In this document: positions 6,324 to 13,249 of the stretch, one piece after another | Numbering within the stretch: position 1 is the stretch's first letter | Layout: each line of letters opens with the position of its first letter | Source: Deinococcus sp. Leaf326 | GTDB taxonomy: Bacteria; Deinococcota; Deinococci; Deinococcales; Deinococcaceae | DNA length: 21,259 nt | NCBI RefSeq assembly: GCF_001424185.1 | Contig: NZ_LMOM01000028.1 | Location: 520 to 21,778, forward strand | Reading direction: 5' to 3' | Program-made: the position numbers and the translations under genes | Notes under the pieces: generated by a model | Databases searched by the model: none | What the model saw: only the letters and a program-made list of their open reading frames with translations | Told to the model about the DNA's origin: nothing

Positions 6324-7207
6324 TGCGTGGCACTCGTCCCAAGCTCAGTTTGGACTTCACATCTAGTGATCTTGTGTCGGGGTTAAAGAGTCCAAGCGTA
6401 CTTCTGTTGTCTCCTCTGAAGATTCGAGTACGTGATGAATTTAATCCACGTGGACGGCACACAAATCAGGAAGAGGCATTTAGCGAGGATCGGCTCTTAG
6501 ATTTAGGGGAAAGTCTGAGGCGGGATGGGGTACTTTCTCCTTTGCTGGTAAGTCAAGATGCCGAGGGGGAGTACTGGTTGATTGCAGGTGAACGGCGACT
6601 ACGCGCCGCCCGTCTTGTCAACCTCAATGAAGTGCCTGTTATATTGAAAGATGAGCAAAATAGCTATCGTATTGCTCTGATAGAGAATCTACAGAGGGAA
6701 AATCTCAATGCTGTTGATGAAACATTTGGAGTTCTTCAACTTCTAGCGCAAGAAACTGGATTAGATCAAGATGAATTACCGGCAGCTCTGCGGCAGGCCG
6801 CTCGGAAGGATGCGGAAGATCCTCACGAACTTGGTAAGAAGCTACGAAGCTATGGAAATCATTCTTTAGACGCTTGGGCACGACATCGTCTCAATTTTTT
6901 GCGTTTATCATCACTAGAATTGGATGCCATTCGAAGTAGGCTTGCCCCTTGGCGCAATATTATTGAGCTTGTTCGTCTTCCTGAGGGAAATGACAGAAAA
7001 CTTCTTTTGGATAAGATCACGCAAGATGCCTTATCTCTCAAACAGATTTCTGCTGAAGTAAATAGTATTCTTGGAAAAAAGACTGTTTCTCCGGAATTTA
7101 AGCAGCTATTCAAGGGTATCAACCCCGAGAGAGTGGCTGCTCTACCTGACGATAAGCGTGCCGAAGCACGCGCACTTCTCCAAAAGCTCCAAGAGATCCT
7201 GAGCTGA
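6323..7207 (+). CDS. parB: ParB-family partition protein
   Basis: A 294-residue protein. The N-terminal ParB/Srx-like domain shows GERRLRAA (89-96, the CTP/nucleotide-binding box) and ENLQRENLNAVDE (121-133), followed by a helical region that should hold the helix-turn-helix for parS binding and a C-terminal dimerisation segment (residues about 260-294). It loads on parS and forms the partition complex moved by ParA. The start ATG overlaps the parA TGA (TGATG), so translation is coupled. Like parA it is AT-rich compared with the flanking genes. Two palindromes at its 3' end are candidate parS sites. Confidence 0.88.
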   Translation: MRGTRPKLSLDFTSSDLVSGLKSPSVLLLSPLKIRVRDEFNPRGRHTNQEEAFSEDRLLDLGESLRRDGVLSPLLVSQDAEGEYWLIAGERRLRAARLVNLNEVPVILKDEQNSYRIALIENLQRENLNAVDETFGVLQLLAQETGLDQDELPAALRQAARKDAEDPHELGKKLRSYGNHSLDAWARHRLNFLRLSSLELDAIRSRLAPWRNIIELVRLPEGNDRKLLLDKITQDALSLKQISAEVNSILGKKTVSPEFKQLFKGINPERVAALPDDKRAEARALLQKLQEILS

Positions 7208-7222
7208 GGACGTGCGTCCTCA
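7205..7222. promoter_or_regulatory. Candidate parS palindrome 1
   Basis: TGAGGACG-TG-CGTCCTCA is an 18-bp inverted repeat overlapping the parB stop codon. It has no T-tract after it, so it is not a typical terminator. Plasmid centromeres often lie directly beside parB. Confidence 0.6.
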
Positions 7223-7234
7223 ACTCCTCGCGGC

Positions 7235-7252
7235 TGAGGACGCACGTCCTCA
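7235..7252. promoter_or_regulatory. Candidate parS palindrome 2
   Basis: TGAGGACG-CA-CGTCCTCA has the same arms as palindrome 1 with the centre dinucleotide reversed, so each is the exact reverse complement of the other. Centre-to-centre distance is 30 bp, about three helical turns, which places them on the same face of DNA. Confidence 0.6.
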
Positions 7253-7261
7253 AGACAGGTA

Positions 7262-7285
7262 TGGCCCCCCAACTTCGGGGGGCCA
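7262..7285 (+). promoter_or_regulatory. Start-associated hairpin 4
   Basis: TGGCCCCCC (7262-7270) pairs with GGGGGGCCA (7277-7285) over AACTTC. The last C of GGCC is 10 nt before the ATG at 7295. Confidence 0.85.
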
Positions 7286-7294
7286 AACTCGTTT

Positions 7295-8788
7295 ATGACC
7301 CCTTCCGCGCACTGGTGGCAGGCCCCCCACATCCAGGACTGGAGCCGCCAGACTTGGCGCTACTACTCCTGGCGTCCCACCTACCAGCTCACCTTGACGA
7401 CCAGTGAACCCACGGCCTACGTCAACATGAAGGCCAAGCAGGTCGTCTGCAATCCGGAGTACCCCTATCCCCCACTTCTGTACCGCAGTGGCGTGCGTGG
7501 GCTCCCCAGCGACATCCGCGCCTTCCATGTCGCTTACCTCGAAAGCTTGATCGCGCACGAGGCCGGCCACACCCATCACAGCGGAGACCTCCCCGCCGGT
7601 CTCCTTGGGCAGCTCGTCAACATCATCGAGGACGAACGCATGGAACGCCTTATGGCCCAGACGTTCCCTCAACTCCAGGCACTCTTCCACCTCGCCGCCG
7701 ACGCTGATGCCGCACACAGCATCGCGGGCGGTGGAACCGGCGGTGACCTCATCCGGGGTTGCCTCCTCCATCGCTTCACCTGGCACCACCCTACTTGGGC
7801 CTATATCCCGGACCAGGCCGACGCCCATCCCTGGCCCCGCGTGTGCACCATCCTCGAAGATGCTTGGACCGCTCCAGACTTCGCGGACGTCATCACGGCC
7901 GCGCGCGACATTCTGAACATCCTTGGCCTCCCTGCGGACGCCCCCCGACGCGATGACCTTGCGCACCTCCTCGACGGCACGGGACAACAGGTCCTCTCCT
8001 CTGACGAACGGGCGCAAGAGGACCCCCAGGGTGCAGGCTCCGGCAAGGGGAACGGTGGTGGACGGCCCACGCGTCCCATACCGGAGCAGCTCCCCACCGC
8101 CACGACCCTGGAACTCAAAGCGCAACTCACCGGGCTCAGCCGACAACTTGCTGGTCTCCTCCAGGCCAAGGGTAAGCCCAGCCACGTGCAGCAGAGTCGG
8201 GACCGGGGCCGCTACCGGGCCGACCGTGCCCTCACCGGCAGCGAACGGTGCTTCGACCAGCGGGTGGGTGCTGAGAAGCTCACCGAAACCCATGTGCGCC
8301 TGGCCGTGGACATCAGCGGCAGCATGAAGGGCGACAACATGGACGCCGCACGGGAACTGACCTTCGCGTTGACCTATGCCGCCCAGCTTGCGGGCGTCCC
8401 GCTCATCGCCGTGGCCTTCGACGAACAGATCGTCCCCCTCGTGGACCCAGGGCAGCCGGGCGGCGACACGGCCCTGAACACGGTCGCCCAATTGCACGCC
8501 CGCGGGAGCACCGTCCTCTCCCCTGCCCTCGAAGCCCTTTGGCGGCCCGTCCTCCCGGGGCAAAGCCTGACCTTCGTGATCACGGATGGTGGGCTGTGCA
8601 GTGACGACTACCAGGACTGCCAGCGTCTCCGAGGCAAGCACAAGGGCATGATCATCCCCGTCCTCCTCGGAGACGCACCCCGGATTCAGGCGCAGTACGA
8701 AGCGGCGTTCGGGCGGTGCGTTGCTCTTCGGGATGGAGCGCACTTACTGACGTACTTCCCAAGTTTTCTGCGCGCCTTCCTAAAATGA
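7295..8788 (+). CDS. CobT-like VWA protein with HEAGH metal site
   Basis: A 497-residue protein. The N-terminal half holds HEAGH (88-92) followed by THHS and, about 20 residues on, IIEDERMERL (110-119). This is a zincin-like metal site (HExxH plus downstream acidic ligand) also seen in CobT-type proteins. A Gly/Pro-rich linker (about 244-266) follows. The C-terminal VWA domain has the MIDAS motif DISGS (339-343), a conserved Thr near 406-408 and ITDG (429-432). CobT/VWA proteins are partners of MoxR/CobS AAA+ rings, and the ATPase at 3740-5242 is the obvious candidate; in most genomes the two are adjacent, but here parAB separates them. It could be a metal-insertion or protein-remodelling factor; the substrate is unknown. 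The start follows hairpin 4 by 10 nt. Confidence 0.78.
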   Translation: MTPSAHWWQAPHIQDWSRQTWRYYSWRPTYQLTLTTSEPTAYVNMKAKQVVCNPEYPYPPLLYRSGVRGLPSDIRAFHVAYLESLIAHEAGHTHHSGDLPAGLLGQLVNIIEDERMERLMAQTFPQLQALFHLAADADAAHSIAGGGTGGDLIRGCLLHRFTWHHPTWAYIPDQADAHPWPRVCTILEDAWTAPDFADVITAARDILNILGLPADAPRRDDLAHLLDGTGQQVLSSDERAQEDPQGAGSGKGNGGGRPTRPIPEQLPTATTLELKAQLTGLSRQLAGLLQAKGKPSHVQQSRDRGRYRADRALTGSERCFDQRVGAEKLTETHVRLAVDISGSMKGDNMDAARELTFALTYAAQLAGVPLIAVAFDEQIVPLVDPGQPGGDTALNTVAQLHARGSTVLSPALEALWRPVLPGQSLTFVITDGGLCSDDYQDCQRLRGKHKGMIIPVLLGDAPRIQAQYEAAFGRCVALRDGAHLLTYFPSFLRAFLK

Positions 8789-8792
8789 GTGC

Positions 8793-8813
8793 TGGCCCCC
8801 GTGGTGGGGGCCA
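8793..8813 (+). promoter_or_regulatory. Start-associated hairpin 5
   Basis: TGGCCCCC (8793-8800) pairs with GGGGGCCA (8806-8813) over GTGGT. It begins 5 nt after the previous TGA. The last C of GGCC is 11 nt before the ATG at 8824. Confidence 0.85.
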
Positions 8814-8823
8814 CGCTGCCGTC

Positions 8824-9378
8824 ATGACACCCTGGTCGACCCTGCTCCTCTTGATCTCGCAGACGGAGGCGCACCCACTCGCTCCTGCTCTAGCAGAGCA
8901 CCTCCGCACGTCCTCAACGGACATCCAGGCGCTCGTGCAGGAAGCCTGGCAGGACGCCCGCCTGGCTCCTGATCCCCTGGCGAGGCGGTATGTCTTTGTC
9001 GAGGGGGTCCACCAACTCTTCGCGCCGCTCCCAGCCTCCGGCCCCGCAACGCATCTGGGCCATGGTCAGGCGCTCGCTCACTACGCCACTCGCCTGGAGC
9101 ACGCGCCGCCCTGCCTGCACGAAGCCATCCGGGACATCACGACCTTCGGGCAGGAAATCAGCGTCACCCGTCGGCTCCAACGCGATGGAGTGCTCGCCTG
9201 TCTGGAGCGGGCGTGCTTTGATCTCGGCCGCGCCCTCAGGGGACAGGCCACGGTCCGGCGGTTGGAGCACCACCAGGTCACGCTGCTTGAACTCGCCTAC
9301 GACCGCAATGAGACCGTCACGCCACTCCCGGTCGATACGACCCAAGCTGGGTGGGCGCAGCAGCTGGCCGTACGCTGA
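8824..9378 (+). CDS. Hypothetical protein (184 aa)
   Basis: Mostly helical by eye (PLAPALAEHLRTSSTDIQAL; IRDITTFGQEISVTRRLQRD), without a signal peptide or membrane segment and with no catalytic motif I recognise. The ATG at 8824 is set by hairpin 5 (11 nt); an upstream ATG in the same frame would overlap the VWA gene and the hairpin. It sits between the CobT-like gene and the paralogous family at 9412-11571 and is probably co-transcribed with both. It could be an accessory factor of the AAA+/VWA pair, but only position suggests that. Confidence 0.55.
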   Translation: MTPWSTLLLLISQTEAHPLAPALAEHLRTSSTDIQALVQEAWQDARLAPDPLARRYVFVEGVHQLFAPLPASGPATHLGHGQALAHYATRLEHAPPCLHEAIRDITTFGQEISVTRRLQRDGVLACLERACFDLGRALRGQATVRRLEHHQVTLLELAYDRNETVTPLPVDTTQAGWAQQLAVR

Positions 9379-9383
9379 AGATC

Positions 9384-9402
9384 TGGCTCCCAGGTGGGGC
9401 CA
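9384..9402 (+). promoter_or_regulatory. Start-associated hairpin 6 (wobble variant)
   Basis: TGGCTCC (9384-9390) pairs with GGGGCCA (9396-9402) over CAGGT. The T:G pair keeps the stem while the sequence departs from GGCCCC. The last C of GGCC is 10 nt before the ATG at 9412. Confidence 0.8.
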
Positions 9403-9411
9403 TCCCCGAGC

Positions 9412-10323
9412 ATGACTGTTCCGCATGCCTGGTATCCCCGGTTCAACGGCTTCTTCCTCGCACAGGTCCAGCAGGGCCGTGAGGGTGAAGTGTCCTGTAC
9501 TCTGACCTGCTCTGGAGAACCAGTCGGCACAGTCCGCTGGTCGCCGGGCTCCCCTCCGCACTTCGAACCCGAGGGCCTGAAGTGGGACCTGACGTTCTGG
9601 GTGGCGCTCAGGCTGCGGGCGGAGGACGCGGACGGTCGACTGCTCCTGGGTGAGATGCTGGACTGCTGGCAGGTGGAACAGGACGCTCAACACCACCAGA
9701 TGGTTCGGAGCGGTACGTCTGCCCCAGGTGAGCAGCTGCGGGTGTTCCGACTGTCACCCGATCTCAGTCACGAGGCGTTGGCCCAGCTGGCGCACATGCC
9801 GGAGTACGCCCCAGGGTTAGTCCAGGTCTATGTCCCGCAGACCAGTTGGCAGCCTTTGCCGCATCGGCCGCATCCACAGTTTCAGGGCTTCGAACTATTG
9901 AGTCTGAGGTTCTCTGAGGAGACGGATCGACTGGACGATTTCGAGGCTACGCTTGCTCGGGACGGACAGTACATCGGGACCATCCGCCATGACCTGGAGG
10001 GGCAGGTGCTGCAGTTTCAGTTGTACACTGAGGACCGGGAGGCCTTTCTGACACTCGCGGCTCACCTCGGTTTCTCAGAAGATCCGATCAAAGGTCTGTT
10101 CTACGCCCTGGCCGAATGCCTGCATTTCGATGCTCAAGTGCTGACGGCCCAGTACGTCAGGACCACACCCCAGGGCGAGACGGCCTCCCAAATCGAATCC
10201 TTACCGCTGACGTGGACACCGCAGAACCTTGCGCGCTATGCCAGGCGACCAGACGTACAGCCGGGCTTGCGGGACTACTACGTTCGCCATCAGGGGTGGC
10301 AGTCTCTTCCTTCCCTGACCTGA
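9412..10323 (+). CDS. Repeat-module protein A, two modules (303 aa)
   Basis: Two copies of one module of about 145 residues (9-150 and 154-300). Each begins P(R/Q)F(N/Q)GF, continues with a strand segment (TLxxxGxxxGT), an acidic/helical middle (RAEDADGRLLLGEML; YTEDREAFLTLAAHLGF), and ends with (Y/V)xPGLxxxY followed by SWQPLP or GWQSLP. The same module forms the next two genes, so this is a tandem gene family made by duplication. No known domain is recognised; the ending PGL..YYVRHQGWQ.LP is its hallmark. No signal peptide or membrane segment is seen. The start follows hairpin 6 by 10 nt. Confidence 0.65.
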   Translation: MTVPHAWYPRFNGFFLAQVQQGREGEVSCTLTCSGEPVGTVRWSPGSPPHFEPEGLKWDLTFWVALRLRAEDADGRLLLGEMLDCWQVEQDAQHHQMVRSGTSAPGEQLRVFRLSPDLSHEALAQLAHMPEYAPGLVQVYVPQTSWQPLPHRPHPQFQGFELLSLRFSEETDRLDDFEATLARDGQYIGTIRHDLEGQVLQFQLYTEDREAFLTLAAHLGFSEDPIKGLFYALAECLHFDAQVLTAQYVRTTPQGETASQIESLPLTWTPQNLARYARRPDVQPGLRDYYVRHQGWQSLPSLT

Positions 10324-10335
10324 GCAGGTCAGGTC

Positions 10336-10355
10336 TGGCCCCAGGTCTGGGGCCA
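10336..10355 (+). promoter_or_regulatory. Start-associated hairpin 7
   Basis: TGGCCCCA (10336-10343) pairs with TGGGGCCA (10348-10355) over GGTC. The last C of GGCC is 10 nt before the ATG at 10365. Confidence 0.85.
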
Positions 10356-10364
10356 CCCACACGT

Positions 10365-10835
10365 ATGGATCCTAATTTTCATCCCCGCTTCGAGGGCTTC
10401 TTCGTCAAGAACATTCAGAACGGCAAGGACGGCGACTTCGCCTGCATCCTGACCCGTCACGGCCAGGTGCTGGGGCGCGTCTGGACCGACCGTGGAAGTG
10501 CGGTATTCATGTCGCTCGCGGCAGAGGACGAGACGGCGCTCCGCGAGCTGGCGCTGCGCCTCGACCCCCTGGATCAGGAGACCGGCATGCTCATGCTTGA
10601 GTTGCTCGAAGCTGCCGAACTCGACCCACTGTCGACGAGATACCAGATCGTCCGCACCGCCCCAGATCCGGACCATCCCCTGGGCTTGCGCACCCAACAG
10701 CAGCTCCCCTTGACGTTGACCCTGGACGATCTGACGCAGCTGGCTCGCCACCCGCATTTCTCTCCGGGCCTGACCGACTACTATGTCCGGCACCGAGGCT
10801 GGCAGCCCTTGCCCCTTACCCCCGTCGCCTCCTGA
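10365..10835 (+). CDS. Repeat-module protein B, one module (156 aa)
   Basis: A single complete module (about 6-151): HPRFEGFFVKNI, CILTRHGQVLGRVW, a helical middle with EDETALRELALRLDPLD, IVRTAPDPDHP, then FSPGLTDYYVRHRGWQPLP. It is the simplest form of the family and gives the module boundaries for its neighbours. The in-frame extension upstream to 10116 is a shadow inside gene A; the ATG at 10365 fits hairpin 7. No catalytic residues are apparent. Small stand-alone modules fused in pairs next door suggest a binding or structural role, but this is speculation. Confidence 0.65.
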   Translation: MDPNFHPRFEGFFVKNIQNGKDGDFACILTRHGQVLGRVWTDRGSAVFMSLAAEDETALRELALRLDPLDQETGMLMLELLEAAELDPLSTRYQIVRTAPDPDHPLGLRTQQQLPLTLTLDDLTQLARHPHFSPGLTDYYVRHRGWQPLPLTPVAS

Positions 10836-10839
10836 GCTC

Positions 10840-10859
10840 TGGCCCCGAAACCGGGGCCA
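10840..10859 (+). promoter_or_regulatory. Start-associated hairpin 8
   Basis: TGGCCCCG (10840-10847) pairs with CGGGGCCA (10852-10859) over AAAC. GG begins 5 nt after the TGA of gene B. The last C of GGCC is 11 nt before the ATG at 10870. Confidence 0.85.
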
Positions 10860-10869
10860 CTTGATCGGT

Positions 10870-11571
10870 ATGACGATTTCCCGGCATCCCCAGTTCCAAG
10901 GCTTCTTCCTCACGGACCTCGAGGCGCACCCGGAGACGGGTGAATTCCGGTGCGTGTTGACCCGACACGGTCACCCCATTGGGCTCGCTCAGGCCAGTGC
11001 GGCGAACCGGCCCGTACAGCTCCAACTTCCCGAAGCAGAAGCCCAGGCCTTTCTGGAACTCGCACAGGACCGTCATCTGCATGACCACGAGGGCCACCTG
11101 CTGATGGGTGAACTCCTCCGTCACTTCACCCTCGATCAACTCAGTCTCGAACGTCAGGTCCTCCAGACGCAGACTCGTCTTCCCGAGGACGTCCCCACCC
11201 AGATTCAGTTTCCCCTGGGCATGCCGGTCAGTGCCATCGCGGCCCTTGCCGATGATCCCGAGTACGCCCCTGGACTCGTGCAGATCTACATCCGGTACCA
11301 GGGCTGGCGCCCCCTACCTCCCCGCGACACTGCGCCCTTCCAGGGCTTCGCACTCCTGGACCCTATCGAGGAGCCGAACGAGCACTTCCAATGCGTGCTC
11401 CAGCGGGACGGCCAGGCGGTCGGCTACCTCCTCACCCACCCGGCCCAGGCGGGGCTCCGGCTCAACTGTGCCCCCCTCCACGCACGCGCCTTCCTCCACC
11501 TCGCCCAGACGCTGAATCCACAGGACCACGACGGCACCCTTCTCGTCGAAACGATACTGGGCGCGCACTAG
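10870..11571 (+). CDS. Repeat-module protein C, one and a half modules (233 aa)
   Basis: The first module is complete (5-150): HPQFQGFFLTDL, CVLTRHGHPIGLAQ, helical middle, LQTQTRLPEDVP, then YAPGLVQIYIRYQGWRPLP. A second module starts at APFQGFALLDP (155) and keeps its strand part and the DHDGTLLVETIL helix, but stops at GAH (233). It lacks the whole PGL..GWQPLP half found in every other copy, so the gene has been truncated at its 3' end. The start follows hairpin 8 by 11 nt. An orphan hairpin lies right after the stop. Confidence 0.65.
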   Translation: MTISRHPQFQGFFLTDLEAHPETGEFRCVLTRHGHPIGLAQASAANRPVQLQLPEAEAQAFLELAQDRHLHDHEGHLLMGELLRHFTLDQLSLERQVLQTQTRLPEDVPTQIQFPLGMPVSAIAALADDPEYAPGLVQIYIRYQGWRPLPPRDTAPFQGFALLDPIEEPNEHFQCVLQRDGQAVGYLLTHPAQAGLRLNCAPLHARAFLHLAQTLNPQDHDGTLLVETILGAH

Positions 11572-11577
11572 AACCGT

Positions 11578-11596
11578 TGGCCCCCGTGTGGGGCCA
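11578..11596 (+). promoter_or_regulatory. Orphan start-type hairpin
   Basis: TGGCCCC (11578-11584) pairs with GGGGCCA (11590-11596) over CGTGT. It has the usual position after a stop codon, but no ATG, GTG or TTG follows at 10-11 nt. A second hairpin of the series comes 18 bases later, so this looks like a leftover from a deleted gene or gene end. Confidence 0.75.
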
Positions 11597-11614
11597 CTTT
11601 CACGTTTTCAGTTC

Positions 11615-11640
11615 TGGCCCACGGGACTTCCCGTGAGCCA
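11615..11640 (+). promoter_or_regulatory. Start-associated hairpin 9 (long variant)
   Basis: TGGCCCACGGG (11615-11625) pairs with CCCGTGAGCCA (11630-11640) over ACTT, with one C:A mismatch. The stem differs strongly from the GGCCCC type yet keeps TGGCC/GCCA ends. The last C is 11 nt before the ATG at 11651. Confidence 0.85.
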
Positions 11641-11650
11641 GTTCATTCGT

Positions 11651-12778
11651 ATGAGTCTCACCACCGCCATTGACACCTGCGATCTGCCTGGTCTGATCGC
11701 CCACCTCTGCGGGCACGAGGCCGTCCGGGGCCTGGGCACCAAGGGCGGCACCATCTGCGATCCGCGCCCCGGCATGCACGAGGCCAACCCGAGCTTCAGC
11801 GTCTGGCGCAATGGGGCCGGCACGTGGATGTGGAAGAAGCGCGGGCGGAACAGCGGGCAGGGCACGGCGTTCACCTTCCTGACTAGTCTCGGTCAGTCCG
11901 GCGCCCAGGCCAGGCAGGCCCTCCTGGAGTTCACCGGCACGGCGAGTACCTGGGACGAGGGCAGCGGAGGCGCGAAACATACCGTGACCTTCACGCCCCG
12001 GGACACGCTCGCCGAAGCGCGGCAGAAGGCAGCCGAAGTGCGCCCCATGACGCAACGCCAGTTCGGGGAGTTGCGCGACCGCCTTGAGCCACTGAAGGCC
12101 GAGGATGCGGCCGCGCAGGAACTCGCGCGTCGAGGCCTGTGGCTCGCGGACGGCCTGCAGGCGTTCAAGTACGAGGGCGATCTGGTCTTCCTGGTGCGGG
12201 GTCCGGATGGGCGGGCGTACAACATCAAGCGCCGGCGCACGGACGCGGTGAAGAGCAAGTACCAGGTCATGGTTCCGGGCCTGAGCACGCCGGCCTGGTG
12301 CAACCCCAGGTACGGGCAGGCCAAGCGGGTACTGCTCGTCGAGGGTGAGCTGAACGCGGCGGCCGCATGGCGGGTCATCCGGCAGTCGGGCCTCGACCTG
12401 GATGTACAGGGGCTCGCGGGGACGGACACCTGGCCGTTCCTCGAAGGGCTGGACCGTGAAGTCCTGATCTACGCGGACGCCGACCGGAGTGGAGACGGCA
12501 TGCGTGCGCGAATGCAGGACTTGGCGTTCGCCTCCGGCGCGCCCCGGGTCCAGCAGTTGCCGGCCCTGCCTGCGGGCCAGGACTTCTGTGACGTCCTCGG
12601 CGAACAGGGTGTGGCGGCCCTGGAGCGGGTGCTGCACGCCCAGCACGAGCGGCCGGTGGAGGAGGAGACGTTGACGCTCTGGCCAGCCCAGTTCGAAGTG
12701 CAGCAGGCGGCCCGGATGAGCGTGCTGCTGGGGCAGCCTGAAGATCACCGCGCGTGGCCGCTGGTTCGCCCTCGCTGA
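11651..12778 (+). CDS. Toprim-domain, primase-like protein
   Basis: A 375-residue protein. The Toprim core is clear: LLVEGELNAAAAW (228-240, catalytic Glu 231) and IYADADRSGDG (273-283, DxD). The N-terminal part has a zinc-ribbon-like pattern, LCGHEA (19-24) and ICDPRPGMHEANPSFSVW (35-52), resembling the CHC2 fold of primases in a degenerate form, plus GQGTAFTFL (69-77), comparable with the G.G.afdFl motif after CHC2. I see no separate helicase domain. Such short primase/Toprim proteins occur in phages and plasmids, where they make primers or bind DNA. With DnaN and the methylase-helicase it suggests replication genes of the element. The start follows hairpin 9 by 11 nt. Confidence 0.72.
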   Translation: MSLTTAIDTCDLPGLIAHLCGHEAVRGLGTKGGTICDPRPGMHEANPSFSVWRNGAGTWMWKKRGRNSGQGTAFTFLTSLGQSGAQARQALLEFTGTASTWDEGSGGAKHTVTFTPRDTLAEARQKAAEVRPMTQRQFGELRDRLEPLKAEDAAAQELARRGLWLADGLQAFKYEGDLVFLVRGPDGRAYNIKRRRTDAVKSKYQVMVPGLSTPAWCNPRYGQAKRVLLVEGELNAAAAWRVIRQSGLDLDVQGLAGTDTWPFLEGLDREVLIYADADRSGDGMRARMQDLAFASGAPRVQQLPALPAGQDFCDVLGEQGVAALERVLHAQHERPVEEETLTLWPAQFEVQQAARMSVLLGQPEDHRAWPLVRPR

Positions 12779-12799
12779 GTTGACAGCGCCTGGGGTGTG

Positions 12800-13249
12800 A
12801 TGCTCTTTGAAGGTATGTACGTCGTTCACACCAGTAAAGAAGGCCCCTGCGCCGCTGTGCTCACCCAGGTGCTGGGCGACCAGGCTGTGCGCAATCTCCG
12901 TCCCGCGTACTTTGATATCGGTGAACGGGTCTGGCTCGCTCCTGCGCGGCCCGTTCAGCTCAAGGACCTGGAGGTGCTGCGGACGGTCGAGGAGATTGAA
13001 GTGGTGGTGCGCCACCGCGTGCAGTGCTGGAAGGGCGAGTGGACCTCCCAGACGAAGATCATGTTCCGCGGGCAGGTGCGGTGTGGGGGGTTGGGGGACC
13101 GACGTGCGGTGAGGGGAGAGGGCTTCTCCCACGCTCAGGCGATGAGCTTCGCCGAAGCCCGCCTGGAGTTGGATCCAGCCGCTCAGGAGGTGGCCATCGT
13201 TCCGTTCTCCCTTGAGGACTTCTTGCGTCCTCGGGTGCAGCTGTCATGA
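12800..13249 (+). CDS. Hypothetical protein (149 aa)
   Basis: The ATG at 12800 is preceded by GTG one codon earlier; another ATG at 12815 is possible. No hairpin precedes it, unlike most neighbours. A TTGACA at 12780-12785 could be a -35 box, but no good -10 follows. The N-terminal half looks like beta strands (YVVHTSKEGP, VWLAPARPVQL, EVVVRHRVQ), with a basic stretch (RCGGLGDRRAVRGEG) and a C-terminal acidic helix. The stop overlaps the next start (ATGA), so the pair is translationally coupled. No family is recognised. Confidence 0.55.
   Translation: MLFEGMYVVHTSKEGPCAAVLTQVLGDQAVRNLRPAYFDIGERVWLAPARPVQLKDLEVLRTVEEIEVVVRHRVQCWKGEWTSQTKIMFRGQVRCGGLGDRRAVRGEGFSHAQAMSFAEARLELDPAAQEVAIVPFSLEDFLRPRVQLS

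Noticed and set aside
11600..13132. Minus-strand ORF of 510 codons opposite the Toprim gene
   Set aside because: It is antisense to a gene with conserved Toprim motifs and has no recognisable domain.
13213..13231. GAGGAC...GTCCTC inverted repeat as a third parS site
   Set aside because: The spacing differs from the twin palindromes and it lies within a coding end; kept only as a remark.
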